A stretch of DNA of 64,000 nucleotides from RUG191 sp045642225 (GTDB lineage: Bacteria; Bacillota; Clostridia; Lachnospirales; Lachnospiraceae): contig JAZUIN010000079.1 of assembly GCA_045642225.1 (NCBI GenBank), positions 54,338 to 118,337 of the forward strand, given 5' to 3'. A program made the translations under genes and the position numbers. The notes under the pieces are model-generated. The model was not told the origin of the DNA. It saw only the letters and a list, made by a program, of their open reading frames with translations, and did not search any database. Positions 19,273 through 28,379 of this stretch are shown in pieces. The number at the start of each line of letters is the position of its first letter. The stretch's first letter is position 1.

Positions 19273-20587
19273 CTTTTCTCTCCCTAGTTATAAATTTGAG
19301 ACTTGTACCTTCAAATCCAAAGGCATCTCTAATTCGATTCTCTAAATATCTAACATATGAAAAATGCATTAGATTCTTATCATTTACAAAAATAACAAAG
19401 GTTGGTGGTTTGACAGAAACTTGTGTAACATAAAATATCTTAAGTCTCTTACCTTTATCTGTTGGAGGTTGTTGCATAGCTACAGCCTCAGTTACAATTT
19501 CATTTAACACACCAGTCGCAACACGCATTGCGTTGTTCTCTATTACAACATCAATTGTTTCGAATATCTTTGGTAATCTCTGACCTGTTTTGACAGATAT
19601 AAACATTATTGATGCATAAGGCATAAATGAAAGAATTTGTCTTACCTTGTTAGAGAACTCATTTACGGTCTTATTATTCTTCTCAATTGCATCCCATTTG
19701 TTAACGGCAATAATTATACCCTTGCCTCTCTCGTGCGCGATTCCAGCGATTTTGGCATCTTGTTCTGTAACACCTTCTGTAGCATCAATCATAATGATAA
19801 CTACATCAGATTTCTCAACAGCAGATACTGCACGAATTATCGAGAACCTTTCTAGTTCTTCTTTAATCTTCGACTTTCTTCTAATTCCTGCTGTATCAAT
19901 TAAAATGTATTCCTTACCGTTATATCTAACCTTGGTATCAACTGCGTCTCTTGTCGTTCCAGCAATATCAGATACAATAACTCTATCTTTACCACATAAT
20001 TTATTAACTAGAGATGACTTACCTACGTTAGGTTTACCTACGATTGCAATTTTAGGAATTTCTTCATCTTCATCTACCGAATCATGTTCTGGGAAATGTG
20101 ATATAACTTCGTCTAACATATCACCTATTCCAAGTCTCGATGAAGCAGAGATAGGATGTGGATCACCTATCCCAAGATTATAAAACTCATATACATCTGT
20201 CATGTATTTATTAAAATCATCAACTTTATTAACAACCAAAACAACTGGTTTCTTAGAACGACGAAGCATGTCGCACACTTTAGAATCAGCATCAACTAAG
20301 CCTTGCTTAACATCCGTAATAAAAATAATAACGTCTGCTGTCTCTATAGCAATCTCAGCTTGCTCGCGCATCTGACTAAGAATAATATCACTAGTATCTG
20401 GTTCAATACCTCCAGTATCTATCATTGTAAATTCTTTATCTAGCCAGCTAATATCAGCATATATCCTATCTCTTGTTACTCCCGGAGTATCTTTTACAAT
20501 AGAAATTCTTTCTCCAGCAAGAGAATTAAACAAAGTTGATTTTCCAACATTAGGTCGACCTACAATGGCCACCACTGGTTTACTCAT
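19265..20587 (-). CDS. der: Ribosome-associated GTPase Der (EngA)
   Basis: Essential GTPase with two tandem G domains that matures the 50S subunit. Domain 1 shows GRPNVGKSTLFN, DTGGI and NKVD; domain 2 shows GKPNVGKSSLVN, DTAGI and NKWD. A KH-like C-terminal domain follows. The ATG at 20587 is preferred because GGAG lies 7 bases upstream and the protein then starts MSKPVVAIVG. The frame extends to a TTG at 20599. Its 440 residues match the family. Confidence 0.97.
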   Translation of the reverse strand: MSKPVVAIVGRPNVGKSTLFNSLAGERISIVKDTPGVTRDRIYADISWLDKEFTMIDTGGIEPDTSDIILSQMREQAEIAIETADVIIFITDVKQGLVDADSKVCDMLRRSKKPVVLVVNKVDDFNKYMTDVYEFYNLGIGDPHPISASSRLGIGDMLDEVISHFPEHDSVDEDEEIPKIAIVGKPNVGKSSLVNKLCGKDRVIVSDIAGTTRDAVDTKVRYNGKEYILIDTAGIRRKSKIKEELERFSIIRAVSAVEKSDVVIIMIDATEGVTEQDAKIAGIAHERGKGIIIAVNKWDAIEKNNKTVNEFSNKVRQILSFMPYASIMFISVKTGQRLPKIFETIDVVIENNAMRVATGVLNEIVTEAVAMQQPPTDKGKRLKIFYVTQVSVKPPTFVIFVNDKNLMHFSYVRYLENRIRDAFGFEGTSLKFITRERKDG

Positions 20588-20609
20588 ATTTATCTCCAAT
20601 TCTATAACT

Positions 20610-20645
20610 AAAAAATGGTGTAAATCATACGGAATGATTTTACAC
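20610..20645 (-). terminator. Terminator downstream of yraN
   Basis: Long imperfect hairpin with TGGTGTAAA/TTTACACCA as outer stem, one bulge, and six Ts on the minus strand. It ends the transcript carrying rbgA-lepB-rnhB-fliK-like-flhB-like-yraN. The 106 bases between it and yraN are AT-rich and hold nothing else recognisable. Confidence 0.75.
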
Positions 20646-20751
20646 CAAAAAGCTTATCTTGTAAAGTTTTCAAAGAAATTTACTATATATTGTGTCATAT
20701 ATTACATTTCACCTTAAGCACTAATGAATCGCATACAAAAAATGTAAAAAA

Positions 20752-21132
20752 CTATTTCACATAATAAAATGCATTTTTAATCCAATCAATATTCTCTCCA
20801 TCGATTGCAATTACATCAAATCTAATAGGGATATTAAAGCTCATCCCTTTCATTTTAAGAAAGCCCGCAGCAACTTTACTAATTTGTTTTTGTTTGGAAA
20901 ATGTAACTGCTTCTTTCGCAGTCCCTTTACTATTATTAGCACGAAACTTCACTTCACCAAAACACAAGTATTTACGAGCACCATCCATGTCTTCAACAGT
21001 ATCATAATATATCAAGTCAATTTCACCTATTTTATGAAAGTGAAAGTTCCTATCTATCATTTGACACCCATGATGTATTAAATAATCACACGCCCTAGTT
21101 TCATATTTTGCACCTAATTTCCTATTATTCAT
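20752..21132 (-). CDS. yraN: YraN/UPF0102-family putative endonuclease
   Basis: A small protein (126 residues) with the restriction-endonuclease-like core: GAKYETRACDYL helix, GEIDLIYYD and FGEVKFRA, giving the E...D...ExK arrangement. The family is thought to act on DNA or Holliday-junction-like substrates, but its role is not established. ATG at 21132 is chosen over the adjacent TTG at 21135; AAGGAG precedes it. It is last in its operon, following the flhB-like gene by 27 bases. Confidence 0.9.
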   Translation of the reverse strand: MNNRKLGAKYETRACDYLIHHGCQMIDRNFHFHKIGEIDLIYYDTVEDMDGARKYLCFGEVKFRANNSKGTAKEAVTFSKQKQISKVAAGFLKMKGMSFNIPIRFDVIAIDGENIDWIKNAFYYVK

Positions 21133-21159
21133 CAATCTCCTTATTTTAGAAGCAATCCA

Positions 21160-21483
21160 CTACATTCTTCCTGCTCCTTCTAGCTTAGCCTTAACCTTAT
21201 CCATTCCGTCAACAAATAAAAGAATTTCAGCAACTACTTCATATAATTCAGGTGGAATAGCTTCACCGATATCTAATTTCGACAACGTATCAGCAAGCTT
21301 GTTATCTTTGTAGAAAGGAACGTCATTTTCCTTTGCTGTTTCAATAATTTTTTCAGCCATTGCTCCTTTACCTGTTGCAAGGATTTTAGGTGCAATATCA
21401 CCTGGTTCAAATGCCAATGCAACGGCTGTCTTATCTTTATCTATATCTTTAAATTCTTTCGGTTTCCACGAACTATTAGCCAT
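21160..21483 (-). CDS. FlhB C-terminal-domain-like protein (YlqH-type)
   Basis: The 107-residue protein corresponds to the cytoplasmic C-terminal domain of FlhB-type export switches (VALAFEPGDIAPKILATGKG, then DNVPFY-like NDVPFYKDNKLADTL). It lacks the membrane domain, and the NPTH autocleavage motif is absent. In B. subtilis the equivalent is YlqH, next to rnhB and ylqG as here. Its role is not established; it may bind export cargo or FliK-like partners. A GAGGG ribosome site precedes the ATG. Confidence 0.88.
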   Translation of the reverse strand: MANSSWKPKEFKDIDKDKTAVALAFEPGDIAPKILATGKGAMAEKIIETAKENDVPFYKDNKLADTLSKLDIGEAIPPELYEVVAEILLFVDGMDKVKAKLEGAGRM

Positions 21484-21484
21484 A

Positions 21485-23401
21485 TTACGCCCTCACGTCA
21501 AATGAATATCTCGATAGTGGAGATGTATTCCCCTTACTATCGTGCTTCAAAAAGTCTTCAACAAGATTTACATTTTTAGCATCATTTTCAACTGATATAT
21601 TACAATTATATCCCTTGTTTTCTAGCTTCTTCTGAAGAATCTCTACGTTGTTCATAATCAATTCATAACTGCTCTCATCTTCCATATAAAACTTCGTATC
21701 AACCTTCTTGTTAAGAAGTTTTACTGATATGTCTGTAGAGCCCAAATGATCCATATCAAAATGTAAAAATGCACTTATTTCCTCATCATCAGACTTAATC
21801 CTCTTGTTCTTATATACATAAAGCTCAGAATTAGCATTTTGCCTAGACATTCTTATTGGCAACTGAACATATGCAAAATTCTGATTAACTTGATTCATAA
21901 ATTCTATATTAGATTTAATTTCATCAACTGCTTTCGTTACTTGATTTTCAATTTTGGCAATGTCCTTTACTGCCTCTTGCAATTGATTCATGTTTTTATT
22001 CAAGCGTTCGTATAATTGCTTAACTTTATCAGCATCTTCAACGTCTGTCGTCTCTAACATCCATTGCTGCTGTGTTAAATTATTCACCAAATCCTTATAT
22101 CCATCATTCGAGAAAATATTGCGCGACAAGCTTGAATTCTTCTCAGATAAATGCTCTGATAATGATTTCATAAATTCATTTACATTTACATCTAATTTAA
22201 TATTTCCATTTTCATCAAAGAATTTCTGATTCTCCTGAATAAATGTATTATCATTTTTTATAATATTATTTAACGTCTCTAATTTGTCACTTGTAAGTGT
22301 ATTTCCAATTGTATTTCTTGGAAATGCTTCTTGATCATATGAATACTTAAAAACCGCTTCAGTATTCATAGAAATTTCAGCATCCTGAGCCGTACCATTA
22401 GTTTGAGATATCTGCTCAGCTTGTGTCGTCATATTTGTCTGAGAAATATTCGATTCATTTTCATTATTAACTTGATTAACAAACGCATCTAATTCGATTG
22501 TCTGTGAATTATTAGAAATATTTTTTATATCATTTCCCACTTCATTTGCCACAAGATTTTCTGCAGATAATGTTTGTACTTGAGCTTCTTTTCCTGTAGC
22601 TAAATCGTTACCAACAACATTTTCTATCTCGCTTAAGATAACATTACCATTACTATCGACTGCAGCATTTGCAACCTTATCTACTAAAACATTTGGATCT
22701 AATGCTGGCTTAGCATCTGTTTGATTTGTCAAAATGTTAACAATCTCTTTATTTAATTCTACTGCTTGTTTTGTTGTTATCTCGTCTGAACTTAACATTT
22801 CAGGAATGGCATTAGACAAATCCATAATTGTATTCATTACAGACGCTTCATTAGCTTTATAATTTTCATACTGAGCTGCCATTTCAGGTGATACTTCAAT
22901 GCCAAGTTTATTCATTTGAATTATTGTAGCAACATTAATATCAGGATTAGCAGTTACTATTCTAGACATATTATTTAATGATGCAGAATCAATTGGTAAT
23001 TGTTCACGCATCATATTATTAACCATATTTACATTTCTTTCATTAACGGATAAATTAGCTGAATCTAGCGCGTTAAGAAGTGTTGGATTATTCATAGCCG
23101 AATTAGAAACCGGCTTAATTTGAATAGTTTGACCATCATTAGATTTTACCTGAAAGAAAACAGACTGACCCTTAACTAAGGATATATCCCTAGACAAAGT
23201 AGCTGTGATATTTTGACCACTACTTAGTCCAAGAATAACTTGATTACCTTTGATAGAGTTTACTGTACCTTCAAAAACTTGTCCTGCAGTAAGCTTCCTT
23301 ACAGTCGAAACCAATTGTTCTACACCTTTGGATTTCGTTGAAATTTCGCCACCGGTTGCCATATTACTATTGTATTGATTTACAAGATCAGATATCTGCA
23401 T
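21485..23401 (-). CDS. FliK-like hook-length-control family protein (YlqG-type)
   Basis: A 638-residue protein of low complexity, Asn/Gln/Ser rich, with no membrane segment. An OB-like N-terminal region (VFEGTVNSIKGNQVILGL) precedes it. The C-terminal ~130 residues (VQLPIRMSRQNANSELYVYKN through DHLGSTDISVKLLNKKVDTKF) match the FliK C-terminal fold, which contacts FlhB. Its neighbour is an FlhB-C-like protein, so the pair mirrors FliK-FlhB. Start 23401 is chosen for the GAGG site; an ATG at 23413 has none. Confidence 0.8.
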   Translation of the reverse strand: MQISDLVNQYNSNMATGGEISTKSKGVEQLVSTVRKLTAGQVFEGTVNSIKGNQVILGLSSGQNITATLSRDISLVKGQSVFFQVKSNDGQTIQIKPVSNSAMNNPTLLNALDSANLSVNERNVNMVNNMMREQLPIDSASLNNMSRIVTANPDINVATIIQMNKLGIEVSPEMAAQYENYKANEASVMNTIMDLSNAIPEMLSSDEITTKQAVELNKEIVNILTNQTDAKPALDPNVLVDKVANAAVDSNGNVILSEIENVVGNDLATGKEAQVQTLSAENLVANEVGNDIKNISNNSQTIELDAFVNQVNNENESNISQTNMTTQAEQISQTNGTAQDAEISMNTEAVFKYSYDQEAFPRNTIGNTLTSDKLETLNNIIKNDNTFIQENQKFFDENGNIKLDVNVNEFMKSLSEHLSEKNSSLSRNIFSNDGYKDLVNNLTQQQWMLETTDVEDADKVKQLYERLNKNMNQLQEAVKDIAKIENQVTKAVDEIKSNIEFMNQVNQNFAYVQLPIRMSRQNANSELYVYKNKRIKSDDEEISAFLHFDMDHLGSTDISVKLLNKKVDTKFYMEDESSYELIMNNVEILQKKLENKGYNCNISVENDAKNVNLVEDFLKHDSKGNTSPLSRYSFDVRA

Positions 23402-23416
23402 AACAAGCCTCATTTT

Positions 23417-24178
23417 CTATAAGAAATTGCCAATAAACGATTCTCTATGAATCGGAGTTTTCCCATAAGTTTTAAGAGCGTTAATATGATCGGCAGTACC
23501 ATAGCCTTTGTTCTTAGCAAATGAGTACATTGGATAAACCGAATCAAATTCAACCATCATTCTATCTCTTGTTACTTTTGCAATTATAGACGCCGCCGCT
23601 ATAGAAATTGATTTAGCATCACCTTTTACAATAGGTACTTGCTTTACGTCTACACCAGGAATTGTCACTGCGTCATTAAGTAAAAGGTCAGGTTTGACAT
23701 TTAAGTTATCGATAGCTTTTCGCATAGCCTCATAAGTTGCATTTAAAATGTTGATTTCATCAATTCGCTTCTCTGAGCTTTCGCCTATTCCAACTGCAAT
23801 AGCTTTATCCATTATTTCATCATATAACTTCTCTCTTTTTGTTTCGGATAATTTCTTAGAATCATTAACATAATATATAACACAATCCTTAGGAAGAATA
23901 ACTGCAGAAGCTACAACAGGTCCTGCCAAAGGGCCTCTTCCTACTTCGTCAATCCCACATATGTATTCACAATCACTATATTCACGTTCGAACTTTGTCA
24001 TATCATAAATACGCTGTTTTTCTATTTCAAATTTCTGAATTTGTTTTTGTGCTTGATTAACAATTTTAACAACACCTGGGCGTTCATCATTTAAGTATTT
24101 TGAAACAAAAAGCTCTAAATCTTCTACGGAGGTGTTTTTGTATTCAGTTTGAATTTGCTTAATTGTCATCTCTTTCAT
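23417..24178 (-). CDS. rnhB: Ribonuclease HII
   Basis: Cleaves RNA in RNA-DNA hybrids and removes misinserted ribonucleotides. The signature YICGIDEVGRGPLAGPVV (about residues 70-90) holds the first catalytic Asp-Glu; NDSKKLSE and a late DAKSISIAAASIIAKVTRD complete it. The N-terminal ~65 residues form a helical extension seen in Firmicutes RNase HII. It is 253 residues long. The start is 6 bases after lepB. Confidence 0.96.
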   Translation of the reverse strand: MKEMTIKQIQTEYKNTSVEDLELFVSKYLNDERPGVVKIVNQAQKQIQKFEIEKQRIYDMTKFEREYSDCEYICGIDEVGRGPLAGPVVASAVILPKDCVIYYVNDSKKLSETKREKLYDEIMDKAIAVGIGESSEKRIDEINILNATYEAMRKAIDNLNVKPDLLLNDAVTIPGVDVKQVPIVKGDAKSISIAAASIIAKVTRDRMMVEFDSVYPMYSFAKNKGYGTADHINALKTYGKTPIHRESFIGNFL

Positions 24179-24183
24179 TTGTA

Positions 24184-24819
24184 TTATTTTCCTAGTAAAG
24201 TTCCAAACTTATTAAATGGATAGAATCTAAGCCATGCTCTACCTACAATATTTTCCCCTTGAATTGGTCCTACAGTTATAACTCTACTATCTGTACTATT
24301 ATTTCTATTATCTCCGAGCACAAAATATTCATCAACACCAAGCTTAATAGGCGATGAAGCCATACCTGGATTAATAATCTTCTCTCTACCATAATTTTCT
24401 TCAAGAAGTGCACCGTTTATATAGATATTACCATCTGAATCAATATATACTGTTTCTCCTGGAAGACCAATTACACGTTTTATAAAATAGGTCTTGCTAA
24501 AGAAAGAATTCTGTGCACCAGGGCCATAGTAAGGGAATATAACTATATCAAATCTTTCAATATCCTTAAATCTATATGAAATTTTATCAACAATTAAGTT
24601 GTCTCCATCACTTAATGTATTTTCCATAGATGAACCATCTACTCTTGTTCTTTGTCCTACGAATGTAATCATAAGTAGCGTCAAGCAAAATATTACTAAA
24701 ATATAAAGTATAAATGATAACACGTCCTTTTTTGTTATCCTTTCTTCCTTCTTTTCTTCCTCTGGTTTTTTTTCATTTCTATCAAAATTCTTATTATATA
24801 ATTTCTCTTGTTTAGACAT
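24184..24819 (-). CDS. lepB: Signal peptidase I (first paralogue)
   Basis: Membrane-anchored S26 peptidase that removes signal peptides on the outer face. One N-terminal transmembrane helix (about residues 30-55) is followed by the catalytic Ser in DGSSMENTL and the general-base Lys in IKRVIGLPGE. The C-terminal YFVLGDNRNNSTDSR box is also present. The basic first ~25 residues (KKPEEEKKEER) are cytosolic. A second lepB lies at 25686-26300 beyond rbgA; the two differ in the N-terminal region. Confidence 0.95.
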   Translation of the reverse strand: MSKQEKLYNKNFDRNEKKPEEEKKEERITKKDVLSFILYILVIFCLTLLMITFVGQRTRVDGSSMENTLSDGDNLIVDKISYRFKDIERFDIVIFPYYGPGAQNSFFSKTYFIKRVIGLPGETVYIDSDGNIYINGALLEENYGREKIINPGMASSPIKLGVDEYFVLGDNRNNSTDSRVITVGPIQGENIVGRAWLRFYPFNKFGTLLGK

Positions 24820-24833
24820 TTTTAATTCCTTCT

Positions 24834-25676
24834 TTATTGTGGATTTTCTAATGTAATTCTTCCTAATGTTCCTGAACGGAATTCATCAATAATTACATTA
24901 CAAGCTTTGTCAAAATCTACTTCTTGACCTTTTTTAATAAAGTTACGATTAAGAGCTATCTCATTAATTATTTCGTATGGAGCCTTACTTTCGTCAACTT
25001 CATATCTGTCTTTAAGAACACCCTCATAATTCTCTACAAGGAACTCAATCAAGCCTGTTGTAAGTTCTGTAATATTCAAAATATTATCGTTAATTGAACC
25101 AATACATGCAAGATTAAAGCCAACTGTTTGGTCTTCAAATTTAGGCCAAAGAATTCCCGGTGTATCAAGAAGTTCAACACTCTTATTAAGTCGAATCCAT
25201 TGCTTTCCTTTGGTTACTCCTGGTTTATTTCCAGTCTTCGCACAAGCTTTACCTGCAAAAGAATTAATAAAGGTTGATTTACCTACATTAGGAATTCCAA
25301 CAACCATAGCTCTAACAGGACGATTCTTAATTCCTCTTTTCAAATCACGTTCCCTTTTAGCCGCAACTGCTTGTTCAATTACTTTATTTACTTGTTTTAG
25401 AGAATTCTTTTTTCTAGAATCTAATGCAACAACAAAGAATCCTTTTCCTTTGAAATATTCAATCCATTTGTCAGTTGCAGTATTAGACGCCAAATCACTT
25501 TTGTTAAGCAAAATCAATCTAGATTTGTTATTCGCTAACGAATCTATATCAGGATTTCTCGAACTAAGTGGAACTCTAGCATCAACTAACTCTATAACTA
25601 AATCAATTAATTTAATATCTTCCTTCATCTGACGAACAGCTTTCGTCATATGCCCAGGATACCATTGATATTCCAT
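24834..25676 (-). CDS. rbgA: Ribosome biogenesis GTPase RbgA (YlqF)
   Basis: Circularly permuted GTPase needed for late 50S assembly. The G motifs run in permuted order: LLNKSD (G4, about residue 55), then GIPNVGKSTFINS (G1, about 127), KPGVTKGKQW (G2) and LLDTPGI (G3). The N-terminal YPGHMTKAVRQ and C-terminal helical domain match. Its 280 residues are typical. A GAGGTG site precedes the ATG. It is flanked by two lepB genes. Confidence 0.97.
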   Translation of the reverse strand: MEYQWYPGHMTKAVRQMKEDIKLIDLVIELVDARVPLSSRNPDIDSLANNKSRLILLNKSDLASNTATDKWIEYFKGKGFFVVALDSRKKNSLKQVNKVIEQAVAAKRERDLKRGIKNRPVRAMVVGIPNVGKSTFINSFAGKACAKTGNKPGVTKGKQWIRLNKSVELLDTPGILWPKFEDQTVGFNLACIGSINDNILNITELTTGLIEFLVENYEGVLKDRYEVDESKAPYEIINEIALNRNFIKKGQEVDFDKACNVIIDEFRSGTLGRITLENPQ

Positions 25677-25685
25677 ATCACACCT

Positions 25686-26300
25686 CTAATTCACTATACC
25701 AAAGTCACCAAATGAAACCTTAAACCATACACGTCCTTTCATCTGAGACTTACTAATCAAGCCAATGCTTTGATATCTACTATCTTCACTGTTATTACGA
25801 TTATCACCTAATACAAAATACTGATCATCTTCTAACGTAATCTTGTCTTCTGCAATGCCCTCATAATCTATAGCTGCTGTAGAAGATACATCACTATATT
25901 TCTTATCATTTACATATAGCTTTCCATTACTAATCTTAACGGTATCACCCGGAAGCGCAACAATACGCTTGATGTAGGTATAATCATTTTCATTATCAAC
26001 TTTTTCAAAAGCGATTATATTATTATAACTAGGCTTAATGTACCATTTATTAATCAAAACATTTGTGTCGTCTTTAATAGTAGGCTCCATAGATACGCCG
26101 CCCATTTTAACGGTTGTAAAGAATGAGAAGCTTATAATAAATGCCAAAAGTATAACGCCTACTAAAGCACCTATATATATTCCAAGGGTTCTTGCTCTAT
26201 CAGCTCTAAATCTTCTTCTTCGTCTATGAAAATTTAATCCGCCTCGAAATTTACGAATTATTGTATTTTTAACACGATTAAATCTATCTCTAATATCCAT
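25686..26300 (-). CDS. lepB: Signal peptidase I (second paralogue)
   Basis: Another S26 signal peptidase: a basic, Arg-rich N-terminus (FRGGLNFHRRRRRFR), one transmembrane helix (about residues 42-65), the Ser motif GGVSMEPTI, the Lys motif IKRIVALPGD and the C-terminal YFVLGDNRNNSEDSR. The very basic leader is unlike the acidic/Lys leader of the neighbouring paralogue. A GGAG site precedes the ATG. This transcript starts downstream of the rplS terminator; no clear promoter was found in the gap. Confidence 0.95.
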   Translation of the reverse strand: MDIRDRFNRVKNTIIRKFRGGLNFHRRRRRFRADRARTLGIYIGALVGVILLAFIISFSFFTTVKMGGVSMEPTIKDDTNVLINKWYIKPSYNNIIAFEKVDNENDYTYIKRIVALPGDTVKISNGKLYVNDKKYSDVSSTAAIDYEGIAEDKITLEDDQYFVLGDNRNNSEDSRYQSIGLISKSQMKGRVWFKVSFGDFGIVN

Positions 26301-26344
26301 ACTTACTCCAATGTATTAATCCATAATAAATAATACAATAATAA

Positions 26345-26376
26345 CAAAAAAAGAACAACCACAAGGCTGTTCTTTT
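26345..26376 (-). terminator. rplS terminator
   Basis: Stem AAAAGAACA/TGTTCTTTT with an inner pairing and 12-base apical part, then a T-run on the minus strand, 16 bases after the rplS stop. Confidence 0.88.
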
Positions 26377-26392
26377 CGTTAAAAAGTCATAC

Positions 26393-26746
26393 TTATTGAA
26401 TAGCTTCTTTAACCTTAGCTCTCTTACCTACACGCTCTCTTAAGTAGTTAAGCTTAGCTCTACGAACTTTACCCTTACGTACTACTTCAATCTTCTCAAC
26501 ATTTGGGCTATGTAATGGGAAAGTCTTCTCAACACCAACACCGTTAGAGAACTTTCTTACTGTAAATGTTGCACGGTTTGAGCCGTTTTGTCTCTTAAGT
26601 ACTGTTCCTTCGAAAACCTGAATTCTTTCACGGTTTCCTTCCTTGATCTTACAATGAACTTTAACAGTATCACCTACTGCAAATTCATCTACAGATTCTT
26701 TCATTTCGCCAGCTTCAATTTGGCTAATAATTTCTTTTGCGTTCAT
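26393..26746 (-). CDS. rplS: 50S ribosomal protein L19
   Basis: 117 residues, with the conserved GDTVKVHCKIKEGNRERIQ strand region, VFEGTVLKRQ, FTVRKFSNGVGVEKTFPLHSP and a basic tail (KVRRAKLNYLRERVGKRAKVKE). It sits at the 30S-50S interface. An AGGAGGT site lies before the ATG. It has its own promoter at the end of trmD and its own terminator, in addition to read-through from the trmD operon. Confidence 0.98.
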   Translation of the reverse strand: MNAKEIISQIEAGEMKESVDEFAVGDTVKVHCKIKEGNRERIQVFEGTVLKRQNGSNRATFTVRKFSNGVGVEKTFPLHSPNVEKIEVVRKGKVRRAKLNYLRERVGKRAKVKEAIQ

Positions 26747-26824
26747 TTTGTGACCTCCTAATTATTCTTCGACATTCTTAATGCATAAGCATCAGCGGAC
26801 TTATCTATTATTCACAACTCGATT

Positions 26825-26853
26825 ATTTTACCATTTAATAATTAATCTTGCAA
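26825..26853 (-). promoter_or_regulatory. Promoter of rplS
   Basis: TTGCAA, a 17-base spacer, then TAAAAT, overlapping the last codons of trmD. The predicted start would be about 70-80 bases before the rplS ATG, giving a long leader. Confidence 0.6.
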
Positions 26854-27564
26854 GTATTTTTCTATTTCTTTTTCTGTCAAATCAGCTTTTTCTAATAAAT
26901 CAGGTCTATTTGCTTTAGTTCTAATAATAGATTGCTCTCTTCTCCACTCATCTACCTTAGCATGATTACCTGACAAAAGAATCGCTGGAACCTTCTTACC
27001 ATTCCATTCTTCAGGTCTTGAATACTGTGGATACTCAAGCAAATTATCTTCAAAGCTTTCTCCTACAGCGGAATCATCATTGTGTAACACATCTGGAATC
27101 AACCTAGATATAGCATCAACCATTATCATTGCCGGAAGCTCTCCTCCCGTCAACACATAGTCTCCAATTGAAATGTAATCTGTAACAATTTCTTCTAATA
27201 CTCTTTCATCAATACCTTCGTAATGACCACATAGAAGAACCAACTCATCACATTTTACATATTCCTTAGCAATCGTTTGGGTAAATGTACGACCTTGAGG
27301 GCTAAGATATATACAAGGTATTTTTCTACCTGTTCGCTCAACAATAGACATATACGCGTCATATACAGGCTGTGCTTGCATAACCATTCCAGCACCACCG
27401 CCGTATGGGTAATCGTCTACCTTATTATGCTTATCATTAGTGTAATCACGAATATTTATAGCTTCAATTTCTAGGATGCCTTTATCTATTGCACGACCAA
27501 TAACACTTGTATTTAGTCCATTAAGCACCATTTCAGGAAATAGTGTCAAAATATAAAATTTCAT
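26842..27564 (-). CDS. trmD: tRNA (guanine37-N1)-methyltransferase
   Basis: SPOUT methyltransferase that makes m1G37 to prevent frameshifts. The trefoil-knot SAM site is visible in LLCGHYEGIDERV, and YISIGDYVLTGGELPAMIMVDAI follows. The N-terminal FYILTLFPEMV and PYGGGAGMVMQ are canonical. It has 240 residues. The ATG overlaps the rimM stop (TAATG). Confidence 0.98.
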   Translation of the reverse strand: MKFYILTLFPEMVLNGLNTSVIGRAIDKGILEIEAINIRDYTNDKHNKVDDYPYGGGAGMVMQAQPVYDAYMSIVERTGRKIPCIYLSPQGRTFTQTIAKEYVKCDELVLLCGHYEGIDERVLEEIVTDYISIGDYVLTGGELPAMIMVDAISRLIPDVLHNDDSAVGESFEDNLLEYPQYSRPEEWNGKKVPAILLSGNHAKVDEWRREQSIIRTKANRPDLLEKADLTEKEIEKYLQD

Positions 27565-28070
27565 TAATCCACCAATCCCTTCATCAGATGTATAGTTATT
27601 TTTTGTTCTTCAATCGAAACATCTAAAATACATTCTTTAATTGCTGGAACTAGAATTTCTTTATCATCATTTTTCAAAACATATACATCATTAGCGCCTG
27701 TAGTAATTACATCTACAAGAGTTCCAATATTATCACCATTTTCATCAACAGCTTGTAACCCAATAAGATCTGCTATAAAAAATTCATCTTCTTCACATTT
27801 AACAGCATTTTCTCTTGTTACATATATGTTCTTTTTAACGTATTTCTCAACGTCATTAATGTCATCAATCCCTTTAAATTTGATAATAACAAGATTTTTC
27901 TGAAATCTAACTGATTGAATTTTAAGTGTTATATTTTCTGCCTCAGGCTCTAATATAACTTCTTTTAATTTTTTGAAACGATTAACATCATCTGTTGTAG
28001 GGAAAACCTTTACTTCTCCTTTAACACCATGTGTTCTAATAATAGCTCCAACTTGAAAATAATCTGTCAT
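27564..28070 (-). CDS. rimM: 16S rRNA processing protein RimM
   Basis: 30S assembly factor, 168 residues. The N-terminal beta-barrel (VGAIIRTHGVKGEVKVFPTTDD) and the C-terminal PRC-barrel (EFFIADLIGLQAVDENGDNIG and ILVPAIKECILDVSIEEQ) are both present. It follows khpA after a 47-base gap holding a terminator-like hairpin, and overlaps trmD by one base. Confidence 0.97.
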   Translation of the reverse strand: MTDYFQVGAIIRTHGVKGEVKVFPTTDDVNRFKKLKEVILEPEAENITLKIQSVRFQKNLVIIKFKGIDDINDVEKYVKKNIYVTRENAVKCEEDEFFIADLIGLQAVDENGDNIGTLVDVITTGANDVYVLKNDDKEILVPAIKECILDVSIEEQKITIHLMKGLVD

Positions 28071-28084
28071 AATTTCCTTTCTTA

Positions 28085-28117
28085 GAAAAAAATAGAGCAG
28101 ACAAGCTGCTCTAATTT
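28085..28117 (-). terminator. Internal terminator or processing hairpin between khpA and rimM
   Basis: Stem AGAGCAG/CTGCTCT with a 5-base loop and a T-rich tail on the minus strand, immediately after the khpA stop. It probably reduces rimM-trmD expression relative to rpsP-khpA. Confidence 0.75.
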
Positions 28118-28348
28118 TTATTCGACAATATCAACAACAACCTTCTTATCAGTTTTTGTGGCTGCCGCTTTCACAACTGAACGAATTGCTTTAGCAATAC
28201 GTCCTTGTTTGCCAATAACTTTGCCCATATCTGACCCAGCTACATGAAGTTCAAGAACAATAGTATTACCATTTTCTTTCTCATTTACAACAACTTCATC
28301 TGGATTATCAACGAGTGCTTTAGCGATTACTTCTACTAAATCCTTCAT
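28118..28348 (-). CDS. khpA: KH-domain RNA-binding protein KhpA
   Basis: 76 residues made of a single KH domain with the nucleic-acid-binding loop GKVIGKQGRIAKAIR. In Firmicutes this protein (YlqC) pairs with KhpB and affects cell elongation and RNA binding. It lies between rpsP and rimM, its usual position. B. subtilis has ylqD next to it; none is seen here. Confidence 0.95.
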   Translation of the reverse strand: MKDLVEVIAKALVDNPDEVVVNEKENGNTIVLELHVAGSDMGKVIGKQGRIAKAIRSVVKAAATKTDKKVVVDIVE

Positions 28349-28379
28349 ATTCTGTACCTCGCTTTACGATAATTAAAGA

